DNA of 64,000 nt from an uncultured Acidobacteriota bacterium (GCA_902826795.1 CADEGD010000002.1:7552-71551), one strand, 5' to 3'. Positions 8,232 to 17,929 are shown, counted from the stretch's first letter. Program-made: numbers and translations. The notes: generated by a model not told the origin, from the sequence alone.

Positions 8232-9119
8232 CTCGACTTCGGCGGCAATGAATCCGAAACTCGCCCATTGATCGCCATCGATAATCTTGCGGAAAATCGC
8301 GAACGCTTTCTCGCGATCGCCGTTGTAGAGAAAGTAGTTGCCGATACCGTAGCCGAGCGAGGCGGATCCGAGCGTGTTTGCGTCACCCTGGATCTTTGAC
8401 AATAAATTCTCCGGCCGCTCATCGCCGCGGTAAAGTTTGATGAGTTTGAGGTAGTCGTCGTTCTCGATCACCTCTAGATCTTTCGGAAGCGAATCGAGCA
8501 ACTGCTTTGCTTCCTTCGCCTTGCCAATCCGCCTGAGCGTCATGTAACGCCAATAAACGGTGGCAACCAGCATGTCGTTGTTCTTTGAAACCTGCTGACA
8601 CTCGGCATAGGCCTTTTCGGCTTTCTTGAAATCGCCTTCGAGGTAGTAGGCGAGCCCGAGATGATACCAGATGTTCGACTGCAGCGTGCTTGTCGGAATG
8701 TTGCGAGCGTTCGGCATGCCGTCCGGCTCGACCGCGTCCGGCTTGCCTTTGATCAACTTCGCGGCGGTCTCGAAGTCACGGATCGCATCGTCAAAACATC
8801 GAAGCGTGATGTAGCGATGGCCGCGGTGGCGATACATCCTCGCGTCATTCGGAAACTTGCTGACGCCTTCAGAAAAGATCCGTATGACTTCCTTATATTC
8901 GCCCGTGTATGCCGTCCGCCGGCCGTACCAGATCAACTCTTCGGCGACGTTCGGATTCTTGCTATATGCTTCACGAGCGATCGCAAGATTCGCCTCGAAA
9001 GTCTTCGAAGCCTCGGCAGAGATAACGGGCTTTATTACCTTCGCCGCATCAAAGCACGGCTGAGCCCACACTGTCGCCGCAAAAATAGCTGCCAATGAGA
9101 ATGACCAGATCAGCTTCAT
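8208..9119 (-). CDS. Secreted TPR-repeat protein
   Basis: 303 residues with a clear signal peptide ending VWAQ. It is followed by several TPR-like helix pairs: EELIWYGRRTAYTGEYKEVIRIFSEG, ARMYRHRGHRYITLRCFDDAIRDFETA and NIWYHLGLAYYLEGDFKKAEKAYAEC. TPR arrays are scaffolds for protein contacts, so this is probably a periplasmic adaptor. The last 24 bases overlap the ino1 3' end. No partner is evident. Confidence 0.8.
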   Translation of the reverse strand: MKLIWSFSLAAIFAATVWAQPCFDAAKVIKPVISAEASKTFEANLAIAREAYSKNPNVAEELIWYGRRTAYTGEYKEVIRIFSEGVSKFPNDARMYRHRGHRYITLRCFDDAIRDFETAAKLIKGKPDAVEPDGMPNARNIPTSTLQSNIWYHLGLAYYLEGDFKKAEKAYAECQQVSKNNDMLVATVYWRYMTLRRIGKAKEAKQLLDSLPKDLEVIENDDYLKLIKLYRGDERPENLLSKIQGDANTLGSASLGYGIGNYFLYNGDREKAFAIFRKIIDGDQWASFGFIAAEVELARQPSK

Positions 9120-9169
9120 CTATCGAATGTTACCAGACAAGCTCTAAAAGCTTCGTATTTTCACGTCGA

Positions 9170-9198
9170 TTTTCATTCTCGTCGCGGTTGCGTAAAAT
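9170..9198 (+). promoter_or_regulatory. Promoter of pgi
   Basis: TTTTCA at 9170-9175 and TAAAAT at 9193-9198 with a 17-bp spacer. A Shine-Dalgarno-like GAAGGAAAT follows before the ATG, so this is an ordinary leadered promoter, in contrast to the leaderless starts elsewhere in the window. Confidence 0.55.
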
Positions 9199-9219
9199 CG
9201 AAGAACCGAAGGAAATAAG

Positions 9220-10914
9220 ATGTCCATGAATTCAATCTCTTACTCTCTCCCGTCACAGGTCGAAGATGAGGTACGGAAATACATCTCTGAATGGGATACC
9301 GACAGTAAGATCGGACGGATCTGGGAAAAGGACGCATCAATTTGGACCGGCGACGATGAGGCGAAGTGGCTCGGGTGGCTGACGATCGCCGAAGAAGAAG
9401 CCGCCGACACGGCTAAGTATCGCGATCTGCAAAAGGATATCGACGACGCCGGCTTTACTGACGTCCTGCTAATGGGCATGGGCGGATCGTCGCTTTGCCC
9501 GGAGGTCCTTGCAATAACGTTCGGCCAGACGAATTTTCATATCCTCGATTCAACTGTGCCTTCGCAGGTGAAAGCCGTCGAAGAAAAACTCGATCTCGCC
9601 AAGACACTATTCATCGTCGCGAGCAAATCAGGCTCGACTCTGGAGCCGAACTGCTTCAAACAGTATTTCTTCGACCGCGTTTCGCAAGTTTCAGACGAAC
9701 CGGGCAAACAGTTTATCGCCATCACCGATCCGGGCTCGAAGATGGAGCAGATCGCGAAGGACGACGGCTTCCGTCATATCTTCTATGGACGGCCGCAGGT
9801 CGGCGGACGTTTCTCCGCCCTATCGGCGTTTGGGCTTACCGCGGCTGCGGCGATGGGTTTGGATGTCGACATCCTTCTCGACCGTGCAAACTCGATGGCC
9901 GAGCTTTGCAAACGTCACAACCCCGAAGAGAATCCTGGTGCTCTGCTCGGACTCGTTCTCGGCGCGTGCCATAAGCTGGGCCGCGACAAGCTAACGATCT
10001 TTACGTCACCCGAAGTCCACGATCTCGGAGCCTGGCTCGAACAGCTCATCGCCGAATCGACCGGCAAGAATGGCGTCGCGATAATTCCAGTCGACCGCGA
10101 GCCGATGCTTGATGCCGACGGCTACTACAACGACCGCGTATTCGTTCACGTCGGTGTAAAAGGTTCGCCGACCGATGAGGCAGTTTATAACCGCCTCGAA
10201 GAGATCGAGCGGGCTGGACACCCGATGATCCGCGTCGAGCTCGAATCGCTCTATCACATCTCGCAGGAATTTTTCCGCTGGGAATTTGCGACCGCAGTCG
10301 CCGGAGCCGTGATGGGTATCAATCCCTTCAACCAGCCGGACGTCGAGTCGGCAAAGATCGAGGCCCGAAAGATAACGGACGAATACGAAAAGACAGGATC
10401 GCTGCCGACCGAAACGCCCTTCTTCGAAGCGGATGGAATCAGCCTCTTCACCAACGAGGCAAACGTTAAGGAACTCAATGAATCGGCAGATGAAAGGTCT
10501 TTAGCCGGATATCTTAAGGCTCACATTTTCCGCATCGGCTCGAATGATTATTTCGCCCTTCTCGGATACATCGAGATGAACGGTGAAAACGAAGCCGCTC
10601 TTCAATCTCTTCGAGAGAAAGTTCTAAACAAAGAACTCGCCGCTACCTGCCTCGGCTTCGGCCCGCGATTCCTTCACTCAACCGGTCAGGCTTACAAAGG
10701 AGGCGCGAACAACGGCGTGTTCCTACAGATCACTTCTGACGACACGATCGATCTTGCCGTTCCGGGTCAAAAATATACTTTCGGGGTTGTTAAGGCAGCA
10801 CAAGCAAGGGGAGATTTTCAGGTGTTGCTGGATCGGGGGAGACGAGCGTTGAGGGTTCACATCGGCGGCGATCTTTCGAGCGGCCTGAAAAAAATAAACG
10901 AGGCTCTTGGATAA
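9220..10914 (+). CDS. pgi: Glucose-6-phosphate isomerase (Tal-Pgi type)
   Basis: 564 residues with a SIS-fold sugar isomerase domain: GMGGSSLCPEV near residue 88, FIVASKSGSTLEPN near 130, and a VGGRFSALSAFGL segment. It interconverts glucose-6-phosphate and fructose-6-phosphate. The sequence resembles the isomerase half of the bifunctional transaldolase / phosphoglucose isomerase proteins of bacteria, including a long C-terminal extension. No transaldolase half is present here. A good ribosome-binding site (GAAGGAAAT) precedes the ATG. Its product pool feeds ino1 upstream, but the two are not co-transcribed. Confidence 0.88.
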   Translation: MSMNSISYSLPSQVEDEVRKYISEWDTDSKIGRIWEKDASIWTGDDEAKWLGWLTIAEEEAADTAKYRDLQKDIDDAGFTDVLLMGMGGSSLCPEVLAITFGQTNFHILDSTVPSQVKAVEEKLDLAKTLFIVASKSGSTLEPNCFKQYFFDRVSQVSDEPGKQFIAITDPGSKMEQIAKDDGFRHIFYGRPQVGGRFSALSAFGLTAAAAMGLDVDILLDRANSMAELCKRHNPEENPGALLGLVLGACHKLGRDKLTIFTSPEVHDLGAWLEQLIAESTGKNGVAIIPVDREPMLDADGYYNDRVFVHVGVKGSPTDEAVYNRLEEIERAGHPMIRVELESLYHISQEFFRWEFATAVAGAVMGINPFNQPDVESAKIEARKITDEYEKTGSLPTETPFFEADGISLFTNEANVKELNESADERSLAGYLKAHIFRIGSNDYFALLGYIEMNGENEAALQSLREKVLNKELAATCLGFGPRFLHSTGQAYKGGANNGVFLQITSDDTIDLAVPGQKYTFGVVKAAQARGDFQVLLDRGRRALRVHIGGDLSSGLKKINEALG

Positions 10915-10948
10915 CCAATAGCCTCGCATCAGATCTTTGAAAACCCAA

Positions 10949-12898
10949 CTAAACACCAACGGTTTCGTTCTCTTCGATGAGGTACGGAGTTGCGGCTGGC
11001 CTGTCGATATCCTGCTCAAGAACTTTCGCAATCACGGGCAACGATAACGAACGGGTTTTGCCGATTCCCGGAACATCCTTGCCTTTAGCGTAGACAGCGT
11101 GGCGGCCATGGTCGGTGTACCACTCGGAGAGTGATGCCGTCTTGTGCATTTCTTCGATGATCTGCCGCCAGCCGACACCGGTGTTGTAAGCGCAGAATGA
11201 TATCTCGCCTTCCTGCGTTCCGTATGGGATCACGCACATCTCCGTACGGCGGAAGTCGTATGTGAAGAGGTCTTGAAACCACATTCCCTCGACGCAGAGA
11301 ACACGCCAGATGTCGTCGTCCTTCTTCTCGACCTGCATCCGGTCGTTGCGGTCGGAGTTTGACGTTGCCGACGAAGGTTTGAAGAGATTCACGATCTGCG
11401 AGATCGGGAAGCCTTCGGGGGCACGCGATGCGTCGTAGTTACGCATGATCGCCATCCCGAGCTGAGCCATCGTCAGCTTCTTGCCGCGGGCCGTATCGGT
11501 GATCTTGGCGACGTCCTGCATGAACTGCTCGTAGTTGAAAAACTCGAAGAGCGACTTGATATCATTCGTCTTCGTGTTCACAACCATCAGCGTGAAGATG
11601 CCGCAGTTCGGGTGGCAGTTACACGACGACCAGCCCCACGGAGCGTCCGCTCCCTGGAGCATGTCCATCACCGACGTGAACGCCGAGTAGGACGATAGCG
11701 GGAACCAATCCCGCATCGGCTGGATAACACCGTCGAGCTGATTCTTAAGATCGTGCGTCATCCCAGCCAACGTGTATCGCTGCTGTTTGCGATCCGCGTC
11801 CGACACGTCTTCGTCGCGGCCCGTAAAGCTCACCGGCTGGAACGCAATAGTTTGAACCTTGTCGATGTTCTCCGCCGCGAACTTTACGATCGAGCCGATA
11901 CCGTTGTTGTTCCAAGAATTGACGATCGTCGTCACCAGTGTGACCTTGATTCCGACTTCGGCAAGGTTCTCAATCGACTTCAGCTTTACGTCAAAGAGAT
12001 TGCCGACTCCGCGATGCTTGTTGTCTTCTTCGTTCGTGCCGTCGAACTGAAGGTAAACGCCGTGCTGGCCCGCTTCTTTCGCGGCTTTTGCAAACTCGAT
12101 GTCTTCCGCGTAGCGAATGCCGTTCGTCGCGGCAAGAATTCGGTAAAAACCGATCTTCTTCGCATAGGCAACCGCGTCCAGAAAGAACGGCGAAAGCGTC
12201 GGCTCACCGCCGGAGAAAAGGATGATTATCTGGCGACGCGGTTTGAACGAAACCGCGCGATCAAGTATCGCTTTAATATCTTCGAACGTCGGCTCGTGCA
12301 CGTATCCAACCTGATTCGCGTCCATAAAGCACGGATTGCACATCATGTTGCAACGGTTGGTCAGGTCGACTGTCAGCACCGCACCGCGGCCGAACTTGAT
12401 ATCCGAAGTGCCGTGGTGATGAACGTGCGAGTCTTCGGCTGATTTGAAATCACGTCCGAAAAAGAGGCCCTCAATGCGTTCGAGAAACTTTGCGTCGGTG
12501 GCGAGTACGTCCTCGAATATCCCGTGCGTCGGACATTCCTTCCGCATGATCACTTGCCCGTCTTCTTCGACGATCTGTGCTTTGATCTCGCCCGGATGCG
12601 AGTTCATCAAGATGTCGAGCGGGATGTCGCCGGAGATCACTCCGTTGCGGACAGATTTTACACATGCCGGGCAAAGTGAGTCGGTCTCACGCGGAAACCC
12701 CAGCGGCGGAGCGGTCCGTTCGTATGATTTGAGAAGAGGCTCGGCGGCCCACTCCGGCTGGATAGACTGGCCCTCGGGCACGAGCGTATTTACCGCTTGG
12801 AACGCTTTCCAGCCGATATCCGCCATCTTCGAAACGGCCTTTGAACCGGCCATTCCTTTCGTCTTTCCTTCGCCCCGTCTGAAATTATCGCTAAACAT
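10949..12898 (-). CDS. Tes-like radical SAM protein (lipid coupling candidate)
   Basis: 649 residues. N-terminal Cys motif CPAC (76, 79) with ECPTHG (122), then the radical SAM motif CNMMCNPC (183, 187, 190). A GGEPTLSP motif follows, then a C-terminal half with further Cys groups (CNCHPNC; C near the end in EMCVIPYG and SFCAYN). The zinc-ribbon-like N-terminus ahead of a CxxxCxxC barrel is the layout of the MJ0619 / tetraether synthase (Tes) group. Acidobacteria make membrane-spanning iso-diabolic acid lipids, and Tes-type enzymes join alkyl chains by C-C bonds. The ferredoxin and reductase genes are divergent 120 bp away. ATG at 12853 is an alternative start. The family is good, the exact reaction is inferred. 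Confidence 0.78.
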   Translation of the reverse strand: MFSDNFRRGEGKTKGMAGSKAVSKMADIGWKAFQAVNTLVPEGQSIQPEWAAEPLLKSYERTAPPLGFPRETDSLCPACVKSVRNGVISGDIPLDILMNSHPGEIKAQIVEEDGQVIMRKECPTHGIFEDVLATDAKFLERIEGLFFGRDFKSAEDSHVHHHGTSDIKFGRGAVLTVDLTNRCNMMCNPCFMDANQVGYVHEPTFEDIKAILDRAVSFKPRRQIIILFSGGEPTLSPFFLDAVAYAKKIGFYRILAATNGIRYAEDIEFAKAAKEAGQHGVYLQFDGTNEEDNKHRGVGNLFDVKLKSIENLAEVGIKVTLVTTIVNSWNNNGIGSIVKFAAENIDKVQTIAFQPVSFTGRDEDVSDADRKQQRYTLAGMTHDLKNQLDGVIQPMRDWFPLSSYSAFTSVMDMLQGADAPWGWSSCNCHPNCGIFTLMVVNTKTNDIKSLFEFFNYEQFMQDVAKITDTARGKKLTMAQLGMAIMRNYDASRAPEGFPISQIVNLFKPSSATSNSDRNDRMQVEKKDDDIWRVLCVEGMWFQDLFTYDFRRTEMCVIPYGTQEGEISFCAYNTGVGWRQIIEEMHKTASLSEWYTDHGRHAVYAKGKDVPGIGKTRSLSLPVIAKVLEQDIDRPAATPYLIEENETVGV

Positions 12899-13019
12899 AA
12901 CTATGCGTAAATAGCGGCAGGCACGCTAATGTAGCTAAATCGTAGCAAATTCAATAATGAATCGCTAAATTGAACCCGAAATGCGAAAACGGCCGAAGTT
13001 ATATCCGCGAGGAAAATAT

Positions 13020-13277
13020 ATGCCCCAAATCACAGTAAAGGTTGATCATGCCGCATGCAGCGGAGTTGGATCGTGCGAGCAAACGGCTCCCGCATTCTTT
13101 AAGTTGGACTCCGCGAATCGAGCGATGGTGTTGTCGAAAGATGGCGTCGAGTCGGCGGCGGAGCAGACGCTGAGCGTTTCGGACGATGAGGCAAAGCTGA
13201 TCGTCGAGGCTGCGGAATCGTGCCCCATGATCGCGATCAGCGTATTTGACGACGCCGGCGGGAAGATTTACGGCTGA
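13020..13277 (+). CDS. Single-cluster 3Fe-4S type ferredoxin
   Basis: 85 residues. Cluster ligands C-x5-C (CSGVGSC) and a distant C-P (AAESCPM) give three cysteines, as in the small [3Fe-4S] ferredoxins of the P450-partner type. ATG at 13020 was chosen because GAGGAAAA precedes it and the conserved sequence starts there. Its stop overlaps the next start (TGATG). Placed divergently from the radical SAM gene and overlapping a flavin reductase, it probably delivers electrons to the radical SAM cluster. Confidence 0.83.
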   Translation: MPQITVKVDHAACSGVGSCEQTAPAFFKLDSANRAMVLSKDGVESAAEQTLSVSDDEAKLIVEAAESCPMIAISVFDDAGGKIYG

Positions 13278-14458
13278 TGCGTTACGTAATCATCGGCGGA
13301 GGCATCGCGGGAACCAGCGCGGCAGAGGAGCTAAGGAAAATCGATCCGGATGCTGAGGTGACGATCGTTTCGATGGAAGAACATCGACTCTACTCCCGCG
13401 TTCTTCTGCCGCGATACGTGAAAGGAAGTTTGCCGCGGGAGAGGTGCTTTTTGAAAACGGAAGCTTGGTACGAGGATCAAAACATCGAGCGCGTTTTCGG
13501 CGTTCGAGCCGAGTCGATTGACGCCGGAAGCAAAACCGTTTCGCTCTCGGGCGGTCGTAAACTGAAATTCGACAAGTTGCTGCTCGCTACGTCCGGCGAC
13601 GTTCTCACCTTCGCCGACCGGATGCATGGAGTGTCTTACCTTCGCACCATCGACGACGCCGATCATCTGCTACAGCTCCTGAACGAATGCGACGCACTAG
13701 ATAACGAGCGGCGGCGTGCGGGTATTATCGGCGGCAGTTTCATCGCCGTCGAATATCTGAATTTTTTCGCTCAACGTAATATTCCGGGTGACCTTTTCAT
13801 GCTGGAGGAAACGTTTTTTGGCGGAGCTTTGGATGTTGAGTCTTTTGCCATTCTAAGGAGCAGAATCGAATCGGAAGGCGCAAAACTGCATCCAAAATCG
13901 AGCGTTTCCGGCATACGCGGAAAGGGGCGAGTCGAGGAGGTCGTGACTGATAAAGGAAATTTTTCGCTCAGCCTAATAGGTGTCGGGATCGGAATCAGGG
14001 CTGATCATCGGCTGTCGCGCGCGGCTGGTCTGAACGTGAATGTAGGAATTGTCACCAACGAATTTCTAGAAACGAACGTGCCTGACATTTATGCCGCGGG
14101 AGATGTAGCGGAGTTTTACGACACACTGGTCGGTCGCCACGTCGTTGTTGGGAATTGGCTGAACGCGCAGGCCCAAGGCAAAACCGTTGCCAAAACGGTG
14201 GCTGGCGAGCGCACGGCCTTTTCGGCAGTGCGGGCATATTCGACAAACGTCTGCGGAGTTGAGGTGATCTTTATCGGCGACACAGACCTCAGACATAGCC
14301 AACGCACACTTATCCGAGGCTCGGCCGAGGAAGGCGGCGTGACCCAAATTTTCATCCGGGATGATCGAATCGTCGGGGCCACATTAGTGAACAGGAACGC
14401 TGATCGGGCGATGATCACGGAGACGATCCGGGAAAGAGTCTTGGCCGCTGAGATTTAG
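13277..14458 (+). CDS. FAD-dependent NAD(P)H-ferredoxin reductase
   Basis: 393 residues. N-terminal FAD-binding GGGIAGTSAAEELRK, internal NAD-binding region around IIGGSFIAVEYLNFF, and the second FAD motif VPDIYAAGDVAEF. This is the rubredoxin / ferredoxin reductase pyridine nucleotide-disulfide fold. It overlaps the ferredoxin gene by one base, so the two are translationally coupled and form an NAD(P)H-to-ferredoxin pair. The 3' end overlaps the convergent thrC by four bases. Confidence 0.85.
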   Translation: MRYVIIGGGIAGTSAAEELRKIDPDAEVTIVSMEEHRLYSRVLLPRYVKGSLPRERCFLKTEAWYEDQNIERVFGVRAESIDAGSKTVSLSGGRKLKFDKLLLATSGDVLTFADRMHGVSYLRTIDDADHLLQLLNECDALDNERRRAGIIGGSFIAVEYLNFFAQRNIPGDLFMLEETFFGGALDVESFAILRSRIESEGAKLHPKSSVSGIRGKGRVEEVVTDKGNFSLSLIGVGIGIRADHRLSRAAGLNVNVGIVTNEFLETNVPDIYAAGDVAEFYDTLVGRHVVVGNWLNAQAQGKTVAKTVAGERTAFSAVRAYSTNVCGVEVIFIGDTDLRHSQRTLIRGSAEEGGVTQIFIRDDRIVGATLVNRNADRAMITETIRERVLAAEI

Positions 14459-15618
14459 AAGCACTCGAGATACTTAACTCCAGCTCCGGTATTGAAGAGA
14501 ACCACTCTCTCTCCGCCTTTTACGAATCCGCTGTCGATCAGCTTTCGCAAAGCCGGCAGACAGGCGGCTCCCTCTGGAGCGGTGAATACACCTTCTGCAG
14601 CTCCCATCTCGCCGACGGCCGCTACGAGTTCCGAGTCATCAACGGCAATTGCGGTTCCACTGGACGCTCGGATCGCATCGAGAATAAGAAAATCTCCTAT
14701 CGCCTTTGGTACACGAAGTCCGGACGCGACCGTCGAGGCGTTCTCAAACTCATCCGCGAATCGCTCGCCTTTCTTGAAAGCGCGAACGATCGGAGCACAA
14801 GTCGACGATTGCACCGAGACCATCCTGGGCCGCTTCGGACCGATCCAGCCCATCTCCTCCATCTCGTCGAACGCTTTCCACATACCGATCAGGCCGGTTC
14901 CGCCTCCCGTCGGATAGAGGATCACATCGGGCAATTCCCAGTTGAGCTGCTCGGCTAGTTCGTAACCCATCGTCTTCTTGCCCTCGACCCGATACGGTTC
15001 CTTCAGCGTCGAGACATCGAACCAGCCCTCGGCTTCTTTTCGCTCCGCGACGATTTTCCCGCAGTCGGTGATCAAGCCATCTACCAAAGTCACCTTTGCT
15101 CCAGTTTGTTCGCACTCGATGACGTTCGCACGCGGCGTGTCGGACGGCATGAAGATATAAGCCTCCATCCCGGCTCTAGCGGCGTATGCCGCCATCGCCC
15201 CGGCCGCGTTCCCCGCCGACGGCACGGCGACCTTCTTCACTCCAAACTCCTTAGCCATCGAGATCGCCGCAGTCATGCCGCGAGCTTTGAAGCTCTGCGT
15301 CGGATTCTGGCCCTCGTCCTTGATGTAGAGGTCGAGATTTACCCGCAACTTTCCGGCAAGTCGTTGAGCGCTCAACAGCGGCGTCCAGCCTTCTCCGAAT
15401 GAAACGGTGTTCGTCCAATCTTCGACCGGCAGCACCTCCCGGTAACGCCAAAGGCTCGACTCACGATCGACAAGGGTCGAAGGTTTCAGCGTTCTCGCCG
15501 CCGATGCGAGATCGTAACGGACGAGCAGCGGTTTTCCGCATTCACGGCAGAGGTTTTGCAGCGTTCGTGCTTCGTGGTGCTTTCTGCAAAGAGCACATTC
15601 GAAATGTGTTACGTTCAT
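14455..15618 (-). CDS. thrC: Threonine synthase
   Basis: 387 residues. It converts O-phosphohomoserine to threonine with PLP. N-terminal zinc-ribbon cysteines 8, 11, 24 and 27, PLP lysine 111 in QSFKARG, the [13 protein letters not shown] phosphate loop and a glycine-rich GGGTGLIG. The zinc-ribbon N-terminus is typical of the short, plant-like or archaeal-like group. It is separate from the ilv operon, although its product feeds isoleucine synthesis through the threonine dehydratase at 50454. Confidence 0.9.
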   Translation of the reverse strand: MNVTHFECALCRKHHEARTLQNLCRECGKPLLVRYDLASAARTLKPSTLVDRESSLWRYREVLPVEDWTNTVSFGEGWTPLLSAQRLAGKLRVNLDLYIKDEGQNPTQSFKARGMTAAISMAKEFGVKKVAVPSAGNAAGAMAAYAARAGMEAYIFMPSDTPRANVIECEQTGAKVTLVDGLITDCGKIVAERKEAEGWFDVSTLKEPYRVEGKKTMGYELAEQLNWELPDVILYPTGGGTGLIGMWKAFDEMEEMGWIGPKRPRMVSVQSSTCAPIVRAFKKGERFADEFENASTVASGLRVPKAIGDFLILDAIRASSGTAIAVDDSELVAAVGEMGAAEGVFTAPEGAACLPALRKLIDSGFVKGGERVVLFNTGAGVKYLECF

Positions 15619-15647
15619 CGATTTTTCGTCTTAAGTCCGGTCATGCG

Positions 15648-15653
15648 TATAAT
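15648..15653 (+). promoter_or_regulatory. -10 box of leaderless start
   Basis: TATAAT ends seven bases before the ATG at 15661, which places the expected transcription start at or within a base or two of the start codon. The -35 region is weak (TTCGTC at the 17-bp spacing). No Shine-Dalgarno sequence is possible in so short a leader. Confidence 0.55.
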
Positions 15654-15660
15654 CTCACGC

Positions 15661-16554
15661 ATGGCATTCGATTCCAACGGGATCAAGTTTCTTCTTTACG
15701 CTAAGCGGTCGGGAGTTAATTTTAGCTTGACGGCTACGATCGGTCGGCAGTTCAATTTTGCGACGCCGCTAGAGATAAAAGACTTATTCAGCCGCATGGG
15801 AGAGGGAAACTTAGCCGTCGAGAACATCGAAAAGCTTCTTCAAAAAAACGACAATTATAGCGAGGGAATTTTCGAAATGCTCGGCGCGAAGGAAATTGAC
15901 TCGTTCGACGCCTCAGATTTTGAAGCGGCCACTCGCATTCACGACTTCAACAATGAAATTCCAGAGGATTTCAAGAAGCGCTATTCGGCGGTTTTGGACG
16001 GCGGCACTCTCGAACACATCTTCAATTATCCGATTGCGTTGAAAAATTGCATGGAGATGGTATGCGAAGGCGGCCATTTTTTAAGCCTAACTCCAACCAA
16101 CAATTTTCCCGGTCACGGATTTTACCAGTTTAGCCCCGAATTGTTTTTTCGGGCATTATCGCCAGAAAACGGATACGAATTGGTCGACGCGGTGTTTATG
16201 GAAGACTATCCGGAAGCCCCTTGGTATCGGATCACGGACCCCGCCTTGCTTGGGCAACGCGTTACTTTCGAAAGCATGCGCCCGGCGTATGTTCTTCTGA
16301 TCGCACGCCGGAAACTGATCAAGCCTATCTTCGAAGTATTCCCTCAGCAGAGCGATTATTCGGCCGCCTGGGAATCCGGCGAGGGAGGACCGGCCGCCGT
16401 CGCAAAAAGACCAAACCTCGCGCTTCGAATTCCAGGAGCCGTGGCAAGACGACTTCGAAGATTTATCGCTCCAAGAGCCTTACGTTTCGATCCTCGAAAT
16501 CTTTCTCGATTTGATCCTGCCGACTCGTCTACTTCTTCCAGACAAATTCCTTGA
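15661..16554 (+). CDS. Methyltransferase-like protein
   Basis: 297 residues from ATG 15661. A longer frame from 15556 would overlap thrC and bypass the promoter. The middle (DGGTLEHIFNYPIALKNCMEMV then EGGHFLSLTPTNNFPGHGFYQFSPELFFRAL) resembles the second half of a class I SAM methyltransferase, with the strand-4 and post-4 pattern and a motif like those of sugar or polysaccharide methyltransferases. The glycine-rich motif I is not obvious. The Arg/Pro-rich tail is unconserved and overlaps the convergent neighbour by 26 bases. Confidence 0.55.
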   Translation: MAFDSNGIKFLLYAKRSGVNFSLTATIGRQFNFATPLEIKDLFSRMGEGNLAVENIEKLLQKNDNYSEGIFEMLGAKEIDSFDASDFEAATRIHDFNNEIPEDFKKRYSAVLDGGTLEHIFNYPIALKNCMEMVCEGGHFLSLTPTNNFPGHGFYQFSPELFFRALSPENGYELVDAVFMEDYPEAPWYRITDPALLGQRVTFESMRPAYVLLIARRKLIKPIFEVFPQQSDYSAAWESGEGGPAAVAKRPNLALRIPGAVARRLRRFIAPRALRFDPRNLSRFDPADSSTSSRQIP

Positions 16555-17134
16555 ACAGATTGAATGCAGCGTTGATCCCGAGCGAGATCGAGCCGCTCCG
16601 AACACCGTCTTTCCAGTCATAGCGGTTGGGATACCAGGTCTCGGCAGCAACAATGTTCGAAGTGTACGTTCCCACTAGACGAGGAACTCCTATTATACGC
16701 TTCCCTCGCGAGTTCCGCGCGGTGACGGGCGAGAGAAGGGCATTTTTTATCTTAGCTCCGGGATTCTTTTTATTGCTGCGGTAATAGTGGCTGTCGAGTT
16801 TCAAGGCTTCATCCAGTCCGTAGATGGTGGTTTGCTTGATCACATTTTCACCCAACCCTGAAGCAAGCCGTTTCCCGAAACCTTCCCATTGACCGCCCCA
16901 CTCTTCGGGCGAATTTCGCCACGTTCCGATACCGGCTCCAACAACCTGCCGAGCGAGCGAAACTGGTCCGACCGTCCCGTTGACATACCGCTTAAATCGC
17001 GTGTTCGCATCAGGCCGTACATAAGCCGGTGCTGTCTGCGGGGCCGGCTCGGGGCTCGGCATTGGGGTCTGAGCAATGATGTGAGAGAAAGCGGCGGATA
17101 AAAACAATGCCGCCAGCAAAGTGATTGATCTCAT
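16529..17134 (-). CDS. Conserved secreted protein, unknown function
   Basis: 201 residues with a signal peptide (MRSITLLAALFLSAAFSHIIAQ), then a Pro-rich linker and a mostly basic and aromatic mature part (YVNGTVGPVSLARQVVGAGI; DSHYYRSN; TYTSNIVAAETWYP). I recognise the style of an acidobacterial secreted family but no function. It starts two bases after the stop of the upstream tesA-like gene on the same strand, so the two are co-transcribed. Confidence 0.65.
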   Translation of the reverse strand: MRSITLLAALFLSAAFSHIIAQTPMPSPEPAPQTAPAYVRPDANTRFKRYVNGTVGPVSLARQVVGAGIGTWRNSPEEWGGQWEGFGKRLASGLGENVIKQTTIYGLDEALKLDSHYYRSNKKNPGAKIKNALLSPVTARNSRGKRIIGVPRLVGTYTSNIVAAETWYPNRYDWKDGVRSGSISLGINAAFNLFKEFVWKK

Positions 17135-17136
17135 AA

Positions 17137-17823
17137 TTATTTTGACAAAAGCGGCTTGAGCGCCGAATAGATGTTGTCTGTCATGATTCGCGTGCCCTCA
17201 GCATTTGGATGTATGCCGTCAGCCTGATTTAACTCGCGCTTTGTTGCTACTCCTTCAAGGAGAAAAGGTAAAAACTCTACGTTGTGTTCGTCGGCAAGAT
17301 CGGGAAAGGCGTTGACATAATCTCTCGAATAGTCGCTCCCCGCCGTCGGTGGAGCCAACATTCCACACAACAAGATCTTGACGTTTTTTGCCTTCGCCTT
17401 ACGAATTATCTGATCGAGGTTGGATTTCATGCGATTCACGGGCATTCCGCGCAAAAGGTCGTTCGCACCAAGCTCCAAGATCAATATCGCAACGTTCTCC
17501 TGACCGAGAACCCAATCCACGCGTTCAAGACCGCCCAAGCTCGTATCACCCGAAACGCCTGCGTTCACCACCTCATAGTCATAACCGTCCGCCTTCAGTT
17601 TCTGCTGAAGGAGATAAGGATAGGATTCCGGCTCGGCCAACCCAAAGCCTGCGGTCAGGCTGTCGCCGAAAGCCACGATCTTGCGAGAAGTCGACGTTAC
17701 AGCCGGTGTGACGAGCGGCCGAGCAGTATTGCCTTGCGACAAAGCCGCTCCCCTGTCGGTGCAACCTGACATGGCGGTGGCCGCAAGGATCGTTAAAAGC
17801 GCAAATGTCTTAAATCCGTGCAT
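17137..17823 (-). CDS. tesA: SGNH/GDSL esterase lipoprotein, TesA-like
   Basis: 228 residues from ATG 17821-17823. The upstream in-frame ATG is rejected because this start gives a lipoprotein signal peptide (LTILAATAMSGC). SGNH blocks: catalytic Ser in AFGDSLTAGFG, Gly in block II, Asn in GANDLL and the DGIHPN block with catalytic Asp and His. TesA enzymes hydrolyse acyl thioesters and lysophospholipids in the periplasm. It is divergent from ybbA-ybbP, as in Escherichia coli. Confidence 0.87.
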   Translation of the reverse strand: MHGFKTFALLTILAATAMSGCTDRGAALSQGNTARPLVTPAVTSTSRKIVAFGDSLTAGFGLAEPESYPYLLQQKLKADGYDYEVVNAGVSGDTSLGGLERVDWVLGQENVAILILELGANDLLRGMPVNRMKSNLDQIIRKAKAKNVKILLCGMLAPPTAGSDYSRDYVNAFPDLADEHNVEFLPFLLEGVATKRELNQADGIHPNAEGTRIMTDNIYSALKPLLSK

Positions 17824-17929
17824 CAGTCGCAGAACGAACGTAGAACGATTATCGTATAGATGAAGTCCGCCGCCGCTGGGCTGCAACTAAATGCACCCCG
17901 AAAGATCCGATACCATTATTCTGCGAAAT

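Noticed and set aside
11753-12442. 229-codon plus-strand frame opposite the radical SAM gene
   Set aside because: It lies entirely antisense to conserved radical SAM motifs, is very Arg-rich and has no ribosome-binding site. It is a codon-bias shadow.
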